Notes under the pieces: generated by a model
Told to the model about the DNA's origin: nothing
Databases searched by the model: none
Seen by the model: the letters and a program-made list of their open reading frames with translations, nothing else
DNA from: Anaeroplasma sp902783745
GTDB lineage: Bacteria > Bacillota_I > Bacilli_A > Acholeplasmatales > Anaeroplasmataceae
Reading direction: 5' to 3'
DNA length: 14,905 nucleotides
NCBI GenBank assembly: GCA_946617655.1
Contig: CAMOKL010000032.1
Span: forward strand, 1-14,905
In this document: positions 5,977 through 12,607 of the stretch, piece after piece
Position numbering within the stretch: position 1 is the stretch's first letter
Layout of the letters: each line of letters opens with the position of its first letter
Program-made: the position numbers and the translations under genes

Positions 5977-6951
5977 TTACTTATAATTTCTTCTCTTTAT
6001 TGCAACATATCCTAAGAATATATGTAATGCACTAAACATTATTGGTGCAACAAATCTTAACGCAAGTGAAATAACGTTAAACTTTTGACCATTACTAACC
6101 TTAACTAAATTCATTAGCATAGAAAATGTATTCTGATCATAAATTTGATATAAATAATCAGATGGTGAATTCATAAGATCTGTTGAGAATAAAGATTTAA
6201 AATAATTAAATGCGTCAAATATTAAATATCCTTCTATTGCATTGTGCTGTGAATCTGCTGTCTTATTTACTGAAATAAGAATTGATGGAATAATCATTGG
6301 GATAATCATACCAAATAAGAATCCACATACCATTACAGTTACAACTGCAAGTGCTGGCTTATCTAATGCATATGCAAATAAGTTAATGATTGTTGCAATA
6401 GTAATCCAAGTTAAGATCATTAATGCAAAATAAATAAGTACGTATCCAATATGTACTTCCTTAGCCCAACCAATACCTAAGCCAAGTCTAAATGTAAATA
6501 ATGAAGTAATTAATGCTACAACCAACGCAAATGCGTATAACGCAACATATAATGTAACAGTAACAATTAAATTAGAAAAATAAATTTGAGGTCTTGTCTT
6601 GCCAATAATTAACTTATTTCTAATTGTACCTTGTTGGCAATCCTTACCGATTGCGATTGACATTAATAATAATAGAATAAATCCTACAGGAACAAAGAAT
6701 AATGTAGATGTTACTGCAGATTCTAAATACATTGCAGGCTTATAATATTCTGCAAAAGTCATTGTTGCATCAATTGAACCTTCTAAAATTTCAGCATTAT
6801 ATGATTGAAGTTGAGAATTTTTATTGATTAATTCAACAAAGAATAATAATAAAGGATATCCAATACCAACAGCGCCAGAAATAATTGCACTAACTAAGAA
6901 TAGCTTATCCTTAACAATTCTTAAAAAATCATACTTAATTAAGCTAGACAT
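5977..6951 (-). CDS. ABC-2-type exporter permease
   Basis: 324 residues from the start chosen here (MSSLIKYDF). Longer frames reach 7002 but run deep into the ATPase gene; the ATG at 6951 has GGAGGT 7 nt upstream and overlaps the ATPase stop by 8 nt, which fits coupled translation. About six membrane helices are visible: one near residues 17-38, a large extracytoplasmic segment with EILEGSIDATMTFAEYYKP, then TSTLFFVPVGFILLLLMSIA, LIVTVTLYVALYAFALVVAL, VLIYFALMILTWITIATI, LAVVTVMVCGFLFGMII, and a final helix before the basic tail KRRNYK. The motif GKDCQQGTIRNKLIIGKTR matches the inner loop of BcrB/LanE-like permeases. It pairs with the ATPase encoded just upstream. The substrate is unknown; bacitracin- or lantibiotic-type export is the family precedent. 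Confidence 0.85.
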   Translation of the reverse strand: MSSLIKYDFLRIVKDKLFLVSAIISGAVGIGYPLLLFFVELINKNSQLQSYNAEILEGSIDATMTFAEYYKPAMYLESAVTSTLFFVPVGFILLLLMSIAIGKDCQQGTIRNKLIIGKTRPQIYFSNLIVTVTLYVALYAFALVVALITSLFTFRLGLGIGWAKEVHIGYVLIYFALMILTWITIATIINLFAYALDKPALAVVTVMVCGFLFGMIIPMIIPSILISVNKTADSQHNAIEGYLIFDAFNYFKSLFSTDLMNSPSDYLYQIYDQNTFSMLMNLVKVSNGQKFNVISLALRFVAPIMFSALHIFLGYVAIKRRNYK

Positions 6952-7933
6952 TGTCATTACCTCCATTAATAATATGCATATAATAATCTTCAATAGATCC
7001 ATTAATTGTCTTGAAGTCAGCTACATCAATACCTTCCTTAGAAAGTAATGAAACTGCCTTAGATAATTCAAATTCTCCTGCAATTTCTAATGTATCACCA
7101 ACTAATTCAACCTTAATAGATTCACCCCTTAAGATTTCTTGTGCTAAATTATTATTAGTTGTCTTAAGAATTGTCTTCTTTTCTGTAATATTATGTAATT
7201 CTTCTGTTGATAATTCTTTTACAATCTTACCATGAGAAATAAATCCATAACGTGTTGCGATTAAAGATAATTCTGTAAGAATATGAGATGAGATAAAGAT
7301 TGTTGCGCCCATCTTATGTAAGTCTAAAATTAGATTTCTAATTTCAACAATACCAGTTGGGTCTAATCCATTAATAGGCTCATCTAGAATTAAAATATCA
7401 ACATTATTAACAAACGCCATTGCAATACCAAGACGTTGTCTCATACCAAGTGAGAAATTTCCTGCCTTCTTCTTTGAATTGTAAAGATCCTTTAATCCTA
7501 CACGTTCAAGAATAGATTTAATTCTTTCAGGATCTGGCTTTTGTCCAGATAAGATTAAATTCATCTTTAAATTATCATATGCAGTAAATCCATGGAATAA
7601 CGCAGGCTGTTCAATAATAGCCCCCATCTTTTTTCTTTCTTCAATGATTCTTGGATCAGTTGATGAAACTCCATTAATTAAGAATTCACCTGAATTAACC
7701 TCTATTAAACCAGCTAAAACTCTCATCGCAGTTGATTTACCTGCACCATTTTCGCCAACGAATCCATAAATATCACCTTTATTAACTGTTAAAGTAAGAT
7801 GGTCTAATGCATTTTTACCATCGTATTTCTTAACGATATCTCTAAATTCTAAAACTGGCTTGCCAATATCTTCATTTGACATTTTACTTTTATCAAATAA
7901 ATCTGACATAGAATTATTATTAGTATTTTCCAT
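6944..7933 (-). CDS. BcrA-type ABC exporter ATPase
   Basis: 329 residues. Walker A GENGAGKST (60-68), Q-loop Gln109, signature FSLGMRQRLG (160-169), Walker B ILILDEP (180-186) and switch His217 are all intact, so it should be active. The FSLGMRQRLG form and a C-terminal domain of about 90 residues are typical of ATPases of the BcrA/LanF group. The N terminus has an unusual polar extension of about 26 residues rich in Asn, Ser and Asp before the ABC fold begins at PVLEFRDIVKKYDG; the start is supported by AGGAGGGA 9 nt before the ATG. First gene of an operon with the permease, behind its own promoter. No two-component system lies next to it, unlike many bacitracin exporters. Confidence 0.93.
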   Translation of the reverse strand: MENTNNNSMSDLFDKSKMSNEDIGKPVLEFRDIVKKYDGKNALDHLTLTVNKGDIYGFVGENGAGKSTAMRVLAGLIEVNSGEFLINGVSSTDPRIIEERKKMGAIIEQPALFHGFTAYDNLKMNLILSGQKPDPERIKSILERVGLKDLYNSKKKAGNFSLGMRQRLGIAMAFVNNVDILILDEPINGLDPTGIVEIRNLILDLHKMGATIFISSHILTELSLIATRYGFISHGKIVKELSTEELHNITEKKTILKTTNNNLAQEILRGESIKVELVGDTLEIAGEFELSKAVSLLSKEGIDVADFKTINGSIEDYYMHIINGGNDNV

Positions 7934-7960
7934 TTTATACTCCCTCCTATAACTTCCTTG

Positions 7961-7990
7961 ATTATATCATAACAACATCATATATTACAA
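7961..7990 (-). promoter_or_regulatory. Promoter of the ABC exporter operon
   Basis: Minus strand -35 TTGTAA (7985-7990), 18-nt spacer, extended -10 TGATATAAT with the hexamer at 7961-7966. The leader to the ATG is only about 20 nt, leaving no room for a long regulatory RNA. Confidence 0.75.
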
Positions 7991-7991
7991 G

Positions 7992-8024
7992 AAAAAATCC
8001 GTTATAAAAACGCTATAACGGATT
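7992..8024 (-). terminator. Terminator of the 9788-8030 gene run
   Basis: Perfect 11-bp stem AATCCGTTATA (7996-8006) with TATAACGGATT (8014-8024), 7-nt loop, followed on the minus strand by five T. It sits just after the stop of the last small membrane protein. Confidence 0.9.
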
Positions 8025-8029
8025 AGATA

Positions 8030-8272
8030 TTATTTACTATCTTCTTTATTTAATTCCTTCTCTTTTTTGATATTAGCTTCCTTATTTAAAAATCTAATAT
8101 AAAAATATGCAATAACAACACCAATTATAAATACAAATACACCACATAATAATGTAACATACCATAAATTCCATATAGATGATGCAAGTACTGTATAAAC
8201 AATTGTTGCAATTAAAATATAACAAAACGCAACAATTAATTGTCTATAATTATTTTTAACATAATTCAACAA
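8030..8272 (-). CDS. Small two-helix membrane protein, TTG start
   Basis: 80 residues, not recognised as a named family. Two hydrophobic helices, about 12-32 (IVAFCYILIATIVYTVLASSI) and 36-60 (WYVTLLCGVFVFIIGVVIAYFYIRF), are followed by a strongly charged tail KKEKELNKEDSK predicted to be in the cytoplasm. The start codon is TTG: AAGGTGA at 8278-8284 overlaps the stop of the preceding gene and is 5 nt before it, and the first in-frame ATG further in would destroy helix 1. Same length and layout as the gene upstream, with which it is separated by only 10 nt, so they are probably made together and may form a pair or complex. Function unknown. Confidence 0.75.
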   Translation of the reverse strand: MLNYVKNNYRQLIVAFCYILIATIVYTVLASSIWNLWYVTLLCGVFVFIIGVVIAYFYIRFLNKEANIKKEKELNKEDSK

Positions 8273-8282
8273 CTAAATCACC

Positions 8283-8525
8283 TTACTTCTTTTTATTATC
8301 CTTTTCACTAAAGAATAAACCTTGTATTATTAACACTAATAAGGCAATACCAAATAATATCGCTGCAGTAGTCCAGCATGCTGCCTTATCTACACCATAT
8401 TTTCCAATTGAAAAATATCCCCATACTGCATCAGTAAGGAAAAATATTCCAACTAAAAATAATATAACTGATGTAACAATTAGTAATGTTGAAATTATTC
8501 TTTTAATCTTGCTTCTTTTTTCCAT
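8283..8525 (-). CDS. Small two-helix membrane protein
   Basis: 80 residues, no recognised family. A basic N terminus (EKRSKIKR) precedes helix 1 (about 11-31, STLLIVTSVILFLVGIFFL), a loop with GYFSIGKYGVDKAACW, then helix 2 (about 52-71, AAILFGIALLVLIIQGLFF) and a charged end SEKDNKKK. Both ends should be cytoplasmic by the positive-inside rule. AGGAGC precedes the ATG. It lies 57 nt after the GT2-like gene with no visible terminator between, so it is likely in the same transcript. The matched 80-residue twin downstream suggests they work together; what they do is not visible. Confidence 0.75.
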   Translation of the reverse strand: MEKRSKIKRIISTLLIVTSVILFLVGIFFLTDAVWGYFSIGKYGVDKAACWTTAAILFGIALLVLIIQGLFFSEKDNKKK

Positions 8526-8582
8526 ATTAAGCTCCTAATAAATAACTAAATATATTATAAAGAAAAGATTAAATTAAATCAA

Positions 8583-9788
8583 TTATTTATTATTGAATTC
8601 ATTTATTTTTAAATCAGGTAATAATGCATTAATATATATTCCAATATATGAAATTAAAAAGAATTGGAAAAAGAATAAATTTTGAATAAAATATCTTGTC
8701 TTAAATTTATTATTTATTCTTTCTTTAATTAATAAAACTAAAGTAAACAATAATAAAGCTAAATAAATACCCAATGGTATAGCTATTGTATATATTAAAT
8801 GATTACCAATAGCTAAATTATTAGAAAGTCTATAGAATAGATTAATTACTATAGTTGAATAAAAAACTATAAATGATAATAACATTATCTTTAAAGGATT
8901 TAATCCTATAAGCTCATTAAATATTGATGCATCCTTTTTCTTAAATCTTCTTAATGGCTTTCTATTCTTTTTTCTTATTGCTATATAGCCTTTCATTTTA
9001 AGTAATCTAGTATTATTATATTCAATTACATCATCACTTATATCTTCATAATATATAGCATTCTTATTATATATTGAGCTATATCCTTCAATCATTCCAT
9101 TAACACTAAATTCATATGATATATTTAATGAATGCCATGGGAATGTTTTATAATAATCTATTATTTTAGATGAAATATAAAATGCTTGACTAGATAAATA
9201 TATATTTTTATGCTCTTTCATTCTTATACTATTATTAATATTAAATATAGAATTAAATAACATTCTTCTTAATATAAAACCATTATATATTTCTTTAGAC
9301 TTCTTAAGACCAATACCATAGTTATATCCTTTAGTATATGATATAACCATATTTTTAATATATGATTTATCTAATGTAATATTTGAATTAATAAAGAAAT
9401 ATATATCATAATGCTTATTTCTTTTTAATATTTCTTCTACTGCAAAGCTTAATATGTATCCTTTAGTCATAAAATTAGATTCATTAGAATTAATTATATT
9501 AATGCCATAAAACTCAGATACTATTTTAGACATTTCATCATCTTTATCTAATATTACAAATATATCTTTCATATTAACTTTATAATCTTGTTCTTTAATA
9601 GAATCTAATAATAATTTAAGCTTATTAGAATCTTTTATATCATTTATTAATATACATATATTATCTGGATTTTTATTTGCTGTATTATATTTTTTTCTAT
9701 TATTTGCAACAACACCTGCAAGTAAAACAATTAATGATATTAAAAATATAATAATACATACTACATAAATTATTTGAAATGTATTCAA
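8583..9788 (-). CDS. Membrane GT2-fold protein with degenerate catalytic motifs
   Basis: 401 residues. Helix at about 5-27, a cytoplasmic domain of about 45-290 and three helices near 300-320, 330-355 and 368-390: the layout of membrane glycosyltransferase family 2 proteins common in these Bacilli. By eye the domain lines up with that family, but each catalytic motif is changed: the usual FDADN is FINSN (132-136), the usual TED in LLTEDIEF is NIS in NISYEF (222-227), and QRxRW is NTRLL (259-263). Without the metal-binding DxD and the catalytic Asp it is unlikely to transfer sugar and may be a scaffold or regulator. Start is TTG (9786-9788), kept because later ATGs would remove the first helix; the SD-like GAAGTGA is weak. 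A -10 TATAAT with TG extension lies at 9812-9820. Confidence 0.7.
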   Translation of the reverse strand: MNTFQIIYVVCIIIFLISLIVLLAGVVANNRKKYNTANKNPDNICILINDIKDSNKLKLLLDSIKEQDYKVNMKDIFVILDKDDEMSKIVSEFYGINIINSNESNFMTKGYILSFAVEEILKRNKHYDIYFFINSNITLDKSYIKNMVISYTKGYNYGIGLKKSKEIYNGFILRRMLFNSIFNINNSIRMKEHKNIYLSSQAFYISSKIIDYYKTFPWHSLNISYEFSVNGMIEGYSSIYNKNAIYYEDISDDVIEYNNTRLLKMKGYIAIRKKNRKPLRRFKKKDASIFNELIGLNPLKIMLLSFIVFYSTIVINLFYRLSNNLAIGNHLIYTIAIPLGIYLALLLFTLVLLIKERINNKFKTRYFIQNLFFFQFFLISYIGIYINALLPDLKINEFNNK

Positions 9789-9811
9789 CTCAAATCACTT
9801 CTTTCAAATAA

Positions 9812-9840
9812 ATTATATCATCATAAAAGATATTTGTATT
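9812..9840 (-). promoter_or_regulatory. Promoter of the GT2-like gene run
   Basis: Minus strand extended -10, TGATATAAT, with the hexamer at 9812-9817. The -35 region near 9835-9840 (AATACA) is weak, which is usual with an extended -10. It is divergent from the pectate lyase promoter, with about 90 bp between. Confidence 0.6.
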
Positions 9841-9854
9841 TTAAAATTTTTAGA

Positions 9855-9869
9855 TGTGCAAATTGCACA
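9855..9869. promoter_or_regulatory. 15-bp palindrome upstream of the pectate lyase, candidate operator
   Basis: TGTGCAAATTGCACA: two perfect 7-bp arms around a single central A. It is centred about 48 bp before the -35 of the pectate lyase promoter and about 22 bp behind the -35 region of the divergent gene. A half-site TGTGC recurs inside the pectate lyase -10 region (9924-9928 approximately). The position upstream of the promoter suits an activator; the protein is not known. Confidence 0.6.
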
Positions 9870-9872
9870 AAA

Positions 9873-9887
9873 ATAAAACGTTTTCAA
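9873..9887 (-). promoter_or_regulatory. Second, inverted cre-like site
   Basis: Read on the minus strand, TTGAAAACGTTTTAT fits the cre consensus except for A in place of the conserved C near the end. Centred 24 bp from the perfect cre on the other strand, so two CcpA dimers could bind side by side. Confidence 0.5.
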
Positions 9888-9896
9888 TGAAAATTA

Positions 9897-9911
9897 ATGA
9901 AAACGCTTGCA
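9897..9911 (+). promoter_or_regulatory. CcpA-binding cre site
   Basis: ATGAAAACGCTTGCA matches the cre consensus WTGNAANCGNWNNCW at every fixed position. It overlaps the -35 of the pectate lyase promoter, so CcpA bound there should block transcription when better sugars are present. Confidence 0.85.
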
Positions 9912-9934
9912 ATTTTATTTTTTTGTGCTATACA
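9907..9934 (+). promoter_or_regulatory. Promoter of the pectate lyase gene
   Basis: -35 TTGCAA (9907-9912), 16-nt spacer, -10 TATACA (9929-9934) with an upstream TG (extended -10). Start near 9941; the leader of about 35 nt carries AGAGGAGG at 9957-9964. Confidence 0.8.
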
Positions 9935-9975
9935 TATTATGTCTTAATTAAATTTTAGAGGAGGAATAATAAGAA

Positions 9976-11505
9976 ATGAGTCTAATTAAGAAAATTGCTT
10001 TAGGGTGTGCTTCACTCTTAGCGTGTGCTGCATTTTTAGCCGGAATGAAGGTTTCTGCAGCATCTTCTACTTCTTGGAATTTTAAAAATACTAATTTTAA
10101 AAATCTAGGAACAATTAAATCAACTGTAACAGTTGATAATCTTACTTTAACTGCTAATTCATCTAAGACAATGGCAGTTAAATCTAATTCTGTAACTGTA
10201 AGTGGTACAACTTACACATACTGCTTAGCTTTAGGGGGCGGTGGTTCAACAAGTTATAGAAGTGTTAAGGTGCCAGTATCTGGTGCATCTACTATTAAAG
10301 TAACACTTGACGCTTCAGCTTCACGTACACTTGTAGTTGCAAATTCAAAGGGTTCTCAAATGGGAACTTTAGCCGCTTCAACTTCTGCTCAAACAAAGAG
10401 CTACAACTACACAGGATCTAGTGGTTATGTTTACTTATATTCATCAAATAGTAATATTAACCTATATAAGATTCAAGTAGATTCTAATTCCACTTCATCT
10501 GGTTCTACATCAGGTGGTTCAAGCTCTGGATCTAATTCAGGTTCAAATTCAGGATCTAATTCGGGATCTAATTCAGGTTCAACATCAACATCTGGAAATA
10601 CAATTACTGTAAAGAATGGTGGAACAACACTTGCATCTGCTATTTCTAAGGCTAAGAGCGGTACTACAATTATTATTGATGGTACAGTTAAGTCTGGCGC
10701 AGTAAAGGTACCTTCTGGTGTTAATATTAAGGGTACAAACAATGCTACAATCGATTTCTCTCAAACTTCTGGTAGCAATGGTCGTGGTCTTACATTTAAT
10801 GGTTCAGGTTCAACTGTTGAATATATTACTGTAAAGAACGCATCAGATAATGGTATTTATATTGAAGGTTCTAATAATACATTTAGAAATGTAAATGCTA
10901 CAAAGAATCATGATGCTGGCTTCCAAATTTCTAATGGTGGTGCAAATAATAAATTCTACAATTGTAAATCTACATATAATGCTGATTCAAAAGGTGAAAA
11001 CGCTGATGGATTCGCATGTAAATTACATTCAGGTACAGGTAACTACTTCGAAGGCTGTATTGCAGAATACAATTCAGATGATGGATGGGATTGCTATGCA
11101 GCACATGGTGCAGTAACTCTTGTTAATTGCCAAGCTAACTATAACGGATACTGTGATGGTATTTATGGTGATGGTAATGGATTTAAGATGGGTGGAGTTG
11201 ATAATAAGACTTCTGGTGTAAAAGCACACTTAGACCCATTAAATCATAAGCTTACAAATTGTACAGCTAAAGGTAACTACGCAAATGGTTTCGACAGAAA
11301 CAATCAAAGTGGTGTTGTTACAATGACAAAGTGTACAGGTGATTCTAATAAGAAGAAAAATTATAACTGGCCTGCATCAGGTACTCCTTCTGCATTAGGA
11401 TATAAAGTAACATTCGGTAAAGCTATTATCGATAGCTGTATTTCTAAGAATGGTAAAAACGATATCTCTGGTGCTACATTAAAAGGAAACTGCCAAGGAT
11501 TCTAA
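9976..11505 (+). CDS. Secreted pectate lyase, polysaccharide lyase family 9, with N-terminal beta domain
   Basis: 509 residues. Signal peptide 1-28 with a likely cut after VSA. Residues 32-168 form a beta-rich domain (SWNFKN ... YVYLYSSNSNINLYKIQV) that looks like a carbohydrate-binding module. A Ser/Gly/Asn linker spans 171-207. The catalytic right-handed beta-helix runs 209-509. PL9 residues are in place: calcium ligands Asp344 (NADGFACKL) and Asp368, Asp369, Asp372 (NSDDGWDCY), with Lys404 in GNGFKMGG as the base. The spacing of the four Asp equals that recalled for Dickeya Pel9A (209, 233, 234, 237). It cleaves polygalacturonate by beta-elimination outside the cell. A lone Cys17 within the signal gives a weak lipobox-like SLLAC, but hydrophobic residues continue after it, so secretion is preferred. 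Single gene with its own cre-controlled promoter and terminator. Confidence 0.9.
   Translation: MSLIKKIALGCASLLACAAFLAGMKVSAASSTSWNFKNTNFKNLGTIKSTVTVDNLTLTANSSKTMAVKSNSVTVSGTTYTYCLALGGGGSTSYRSVKVPVSGASTIKVTLDASASRTLVVANSKGSQMGTLAASTSAQTKSYNYTGSSGYVYLYSSNSNINLYKIQVDSNSTSSGSTSGGSSSGSNSGSNSGSNSGSNSGSTSTSGNTITVKNGGTTLASAISKAKSGTTIIIDGTVKSGAVKVPSGVNIKGTNNATIDFSQTSGSNGRGLTFNGSGSTVEYITVKNASDNGIYIEGSNNTFRNVNATKNHDAGFQISNGGANNKFYNCKSTYNADSKGENADGFACKLHSGTGNYFEGCIAEYNSDDGWDCYAAHGAVTLVNCQANYNGYCDGIYGDGNGFKMGGVDNKTSGVKAHLDPLNHKLTNCTAKGNYANGFDRNNQSGVVTMTKCTGDSNKKKNYNWPASGTPSALGYKVTFGKAIIDSCISKNGKNDISGATLKGNCQGF
10528..10587 (+). repeat. 12-bp tandem repeat coding the interdomain linker
   Basis: Five 12-bp units on the pattern GGATCTAATTCA, each coding Gly-Ser-Asn/Thr-Ser, with third-base changes between units. 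Such repeats vary in number between strains through slippage, here without shifting the frame, so the distance between binding domain and lyase may vary. Confidence 0.85.
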
Positions 11506-11517
11506 TAACAACTAACA

Positions 11518-11552
11518 AAAAGGACTTTAAAGCAATGCTTTAGAGTCCTTTT
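11518..11552. terminator. Bidirectional terminator between the pectate lyase and the zinc-ribbon gene
   Basis: A 16-bp stem with one G-U pair, AAAAGGACTTTAAAGC (11518-11533) with GCTTTAGAGTCCTTTT (11537-11552), and a 3-nt loop. T-rich on the plus side and T-rich on the minus side (A-run at 11517-11521). It ends 5 nt before the stop of the convergent gene. Confidence 0.93.
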
Positions 11553-11556
11553 ACTA

Positions 11557-12204
11557 TTAATAATAACATACACTTTTAGATGCCCTTACAAACTTAAATG
11601 ATAGAATAAATATATTAATTAAACAAATTACAGACATACCAATTCCAACGCCGAAAACAACCTTACCAACAAGAATCAATCCTTCTGGCGATTCAAGTGC
11701 GGCTTCTTCTGGGTGATCAACTAAAAAATACAATGTGAATGTATCACCAATTTCACCCTTATTCTTAACTCCTTCATCCATATAATATAAATATTCTTTA
11801 TCATTATATTTATATGACATAACATAATAATACTCAGTTATATTCCTTTCATATAACTCACTATATACTTCTTTTTCTTTTATTTCTATAACAGTACCTG
11901 TGGCACTAGCAAATTCTTGATGTTTTAACATTAAATTGTTAATGCTTAATGTAATTAAAACAATAGCACTAGTAAGTGAAGCTATAATAATTATTAAATG
12001 ACCCACAAAAAATCTAACATTTTTAATAGTTTGTATAAACTTCCTTACTGATCTAGAATCTACCTTAACACCATTATTTGCATCTTTTTTTAAATGTGAT
12101 TCTTTATATTCTTCTTTAATACTATCACCAATTTTACCACCGCAAATAGGGCAAAATACTGCAGTATCATCAACAAAATTATTACAATTATTACACTTCT
12201 TCAT
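11557..12204 (-). CDS. Zinc-ribbon membrane protein with DUF3592-like domain
   Basis: 215 residues. N-terminal zinc ribbon with Cys4, Cys7, Cys18 and Cys21 (KKCNNC ... FCPICGGKIG), a charged linker (27-60), helix 1 at about 66-88, an outside domain of about 95-172 and helix 2 at about 177-204. The outside part, with ATGTVIEIKEKEVY, YYYVMSYKYNDKEYLYYM and GEIGDTFTLYFLVDHPEEA, follows the DUF3592 pattern. Proteins of this build are common in gut Firmicutes and have no established role. RBS GAGGTG precedes the ATG. Single gene, facing the pectate lyase gene tail to tail. A 22-bp palindrome lies just upstream of its promoter. Confidence 0.8.
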   Translation of the reverse strand: MKKCNNCNNFVDDTAVFCPICGGKIGDSIKEEYKESHLKKDANNGVKVDSRSVRKFIQTIKNVRFFVGHLIIIIASLTSAIVLITLSINNLMLKHQEFASATGTVIEIKEKEVYSELYERNITEYYYVMSYKYNDKEYLYYMDEGVKNKGEIGDTFTLYFLVDHPEEAALESPEGLILVGKVVFGVGIGMSVICLINIFILSFKFVRASKSVCYY

Positions 12205-12227
12205 CTAAAAACACCTCAACTGAAGAA

Positions 12228-12278
12228 ATTATAACATTAAACATATTACAATTAAATATTTAAACTGGAGTTTAAATA
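12228..12278 (-). promoter_or_regulatory. Promoter and 22-bp palindrome upstream of the zinc-ribbon gene
   Basis: Minus strand -10 TATAAT at 12228-12233; the -35 about 12251-12256 is weak (TTTAAT). Touching its upstream edge is a near-perfect palindrome, arms TATTTAAACT (12257-12266) and AGTTTAAATA (12269-12278), with two central bases. A regulator binding site is plausible, as there is no T tract to make it a terminator. Confidence 0.5.
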
Positions 12279-12349
12279 ATATAATTATGAAAAAAGGGGC
12301 TGTGAAAAAACCCAACTTTTAAAAAGTAGGCTTAAAAAAAACAAAAAAA

Positions 12350-12374
12350 CGCTCTGGGAATCGAACCCGGAGCC
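12350..12374 (-). other. tRNA T-arm-like hairpin inside the element
   Basis: On the minus strand GGGTTCGATTCCC (12356-12368) is an exact T-stem/T-loop match to GTTCRANNC, continued by GCTC/GAGC pairing and followed by a T7 run. No acceptor 5' strand, D arm or anticodon stem can be found upstream, so it is not a tRNA gene. It may be a tRNA 3' remnant captured by the element, or a hairpin terminator built from one. Confidence 0.55.
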
Positions 12375-12538
12375 GCTTTAATGGTATAATATCGCTGTTC
12401 ACACAATAAAATACAGGGGATATTATAACACAATGAGATTATTTTTTGTAGACTGCTACACTAGTATAGTTGAGCAAATTATACAAACTACGTTTGCAAT
12501 AAACAATACCAAATGAGCAAATTATAATTATACATGCG

Positions 12539-12603
12539 AAAAAGGCTGTTAAACCCTAGGTAAAGAATAATTCTTCAAAACCTAGGTTTTTTCACAGCCC
12601 CTT
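12539..12603 (-). terminator. Right-end hairpin of the element, serving as terminator of the LytTR operon
   Basis: GGCTGT (12544-12549) pairs with ACAGCC (12594-12599), and AAACC(C)TAGGT (12551-12561) with ACCTAGGTTT (12580-12589). On the minus strand the hairpin is followed by five T (12539-12543). It begins 5 nt after the DUF3021 stop, and no other terminator is present, so the element end probably ends this operon. Confidence 0.75.
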
Positions 12604-12607
12604 CTTT

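Larger units (their letters stand above)
12294..12603. mobile_element. MITE-like non-coding element with 19-bp terminal inverted repeats
   Basis: Perfect 19-bp inverted ends, AAGGGGCTGTGAAAAAACC (12294-12312) and its complement (12585-12603), enclose 272 bp with no credible ORF. GGGGCTGT-type tips resemble ends of IS1182/IS256-like insertion sequences of Bacillota. Inside are: a hairpin at 12311-12330; a T-arm-like hairpin at 12350-12374; an interrupted hairpin TATAATATC/GATATTATA with inner CTGT/ACAG (12385-12427); a 13-bp direct repeat TGAGCAAATTATA at 12471-12483 and 12514-12526; and a right-end hairpin. No target-site duplication is clear: the flanks are A-runs on the left and CTTTCT on the right. 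An IS1182-like preference for hairpin targets would explain that. No transposase is in the window. Confidence 0.65.

Noticed and set aside
6952..7002. Longer N terminus of the ABC permease
   Set aside because: It would overlap the ATPase gene by 59 bp; GGAGGT is correctly spaced for the ATG at 6951 instead.
10021..10030. Lipoprotein anchoring of the pectate lyase through Cys17
   Set aside because: The lipobox is poor (Leu at -2) and a hydrophobic stretch continues to a clear VSA-A signal peptidase I site, so secretion is more likely.
10473..10742. A minus-strand open frame of 89 codons inside the pectate lyase gene
   Set aside because: It is the reverse of the Ser/Gly linker repeat; its Pro/Glu/Leu/Asp repeats are an artefact and it has no start signals.
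12350..12374. A complete tRNA gene
   Set aside because: Only the T arm matches; the region that should hold the anticodon stem does not pair and no D arm is present.
12294..12603. tmRNA or 6S RNA, because the minus strand begins GGGGCTGTG and holds a T-loop
   Set aside because: No alanine-tag reading frame, no tRNA-like acceptor pairing with a 3' T arm, and the GGGGCTGTG sequence is repeated as inverted ends, which fits a transposable element better.
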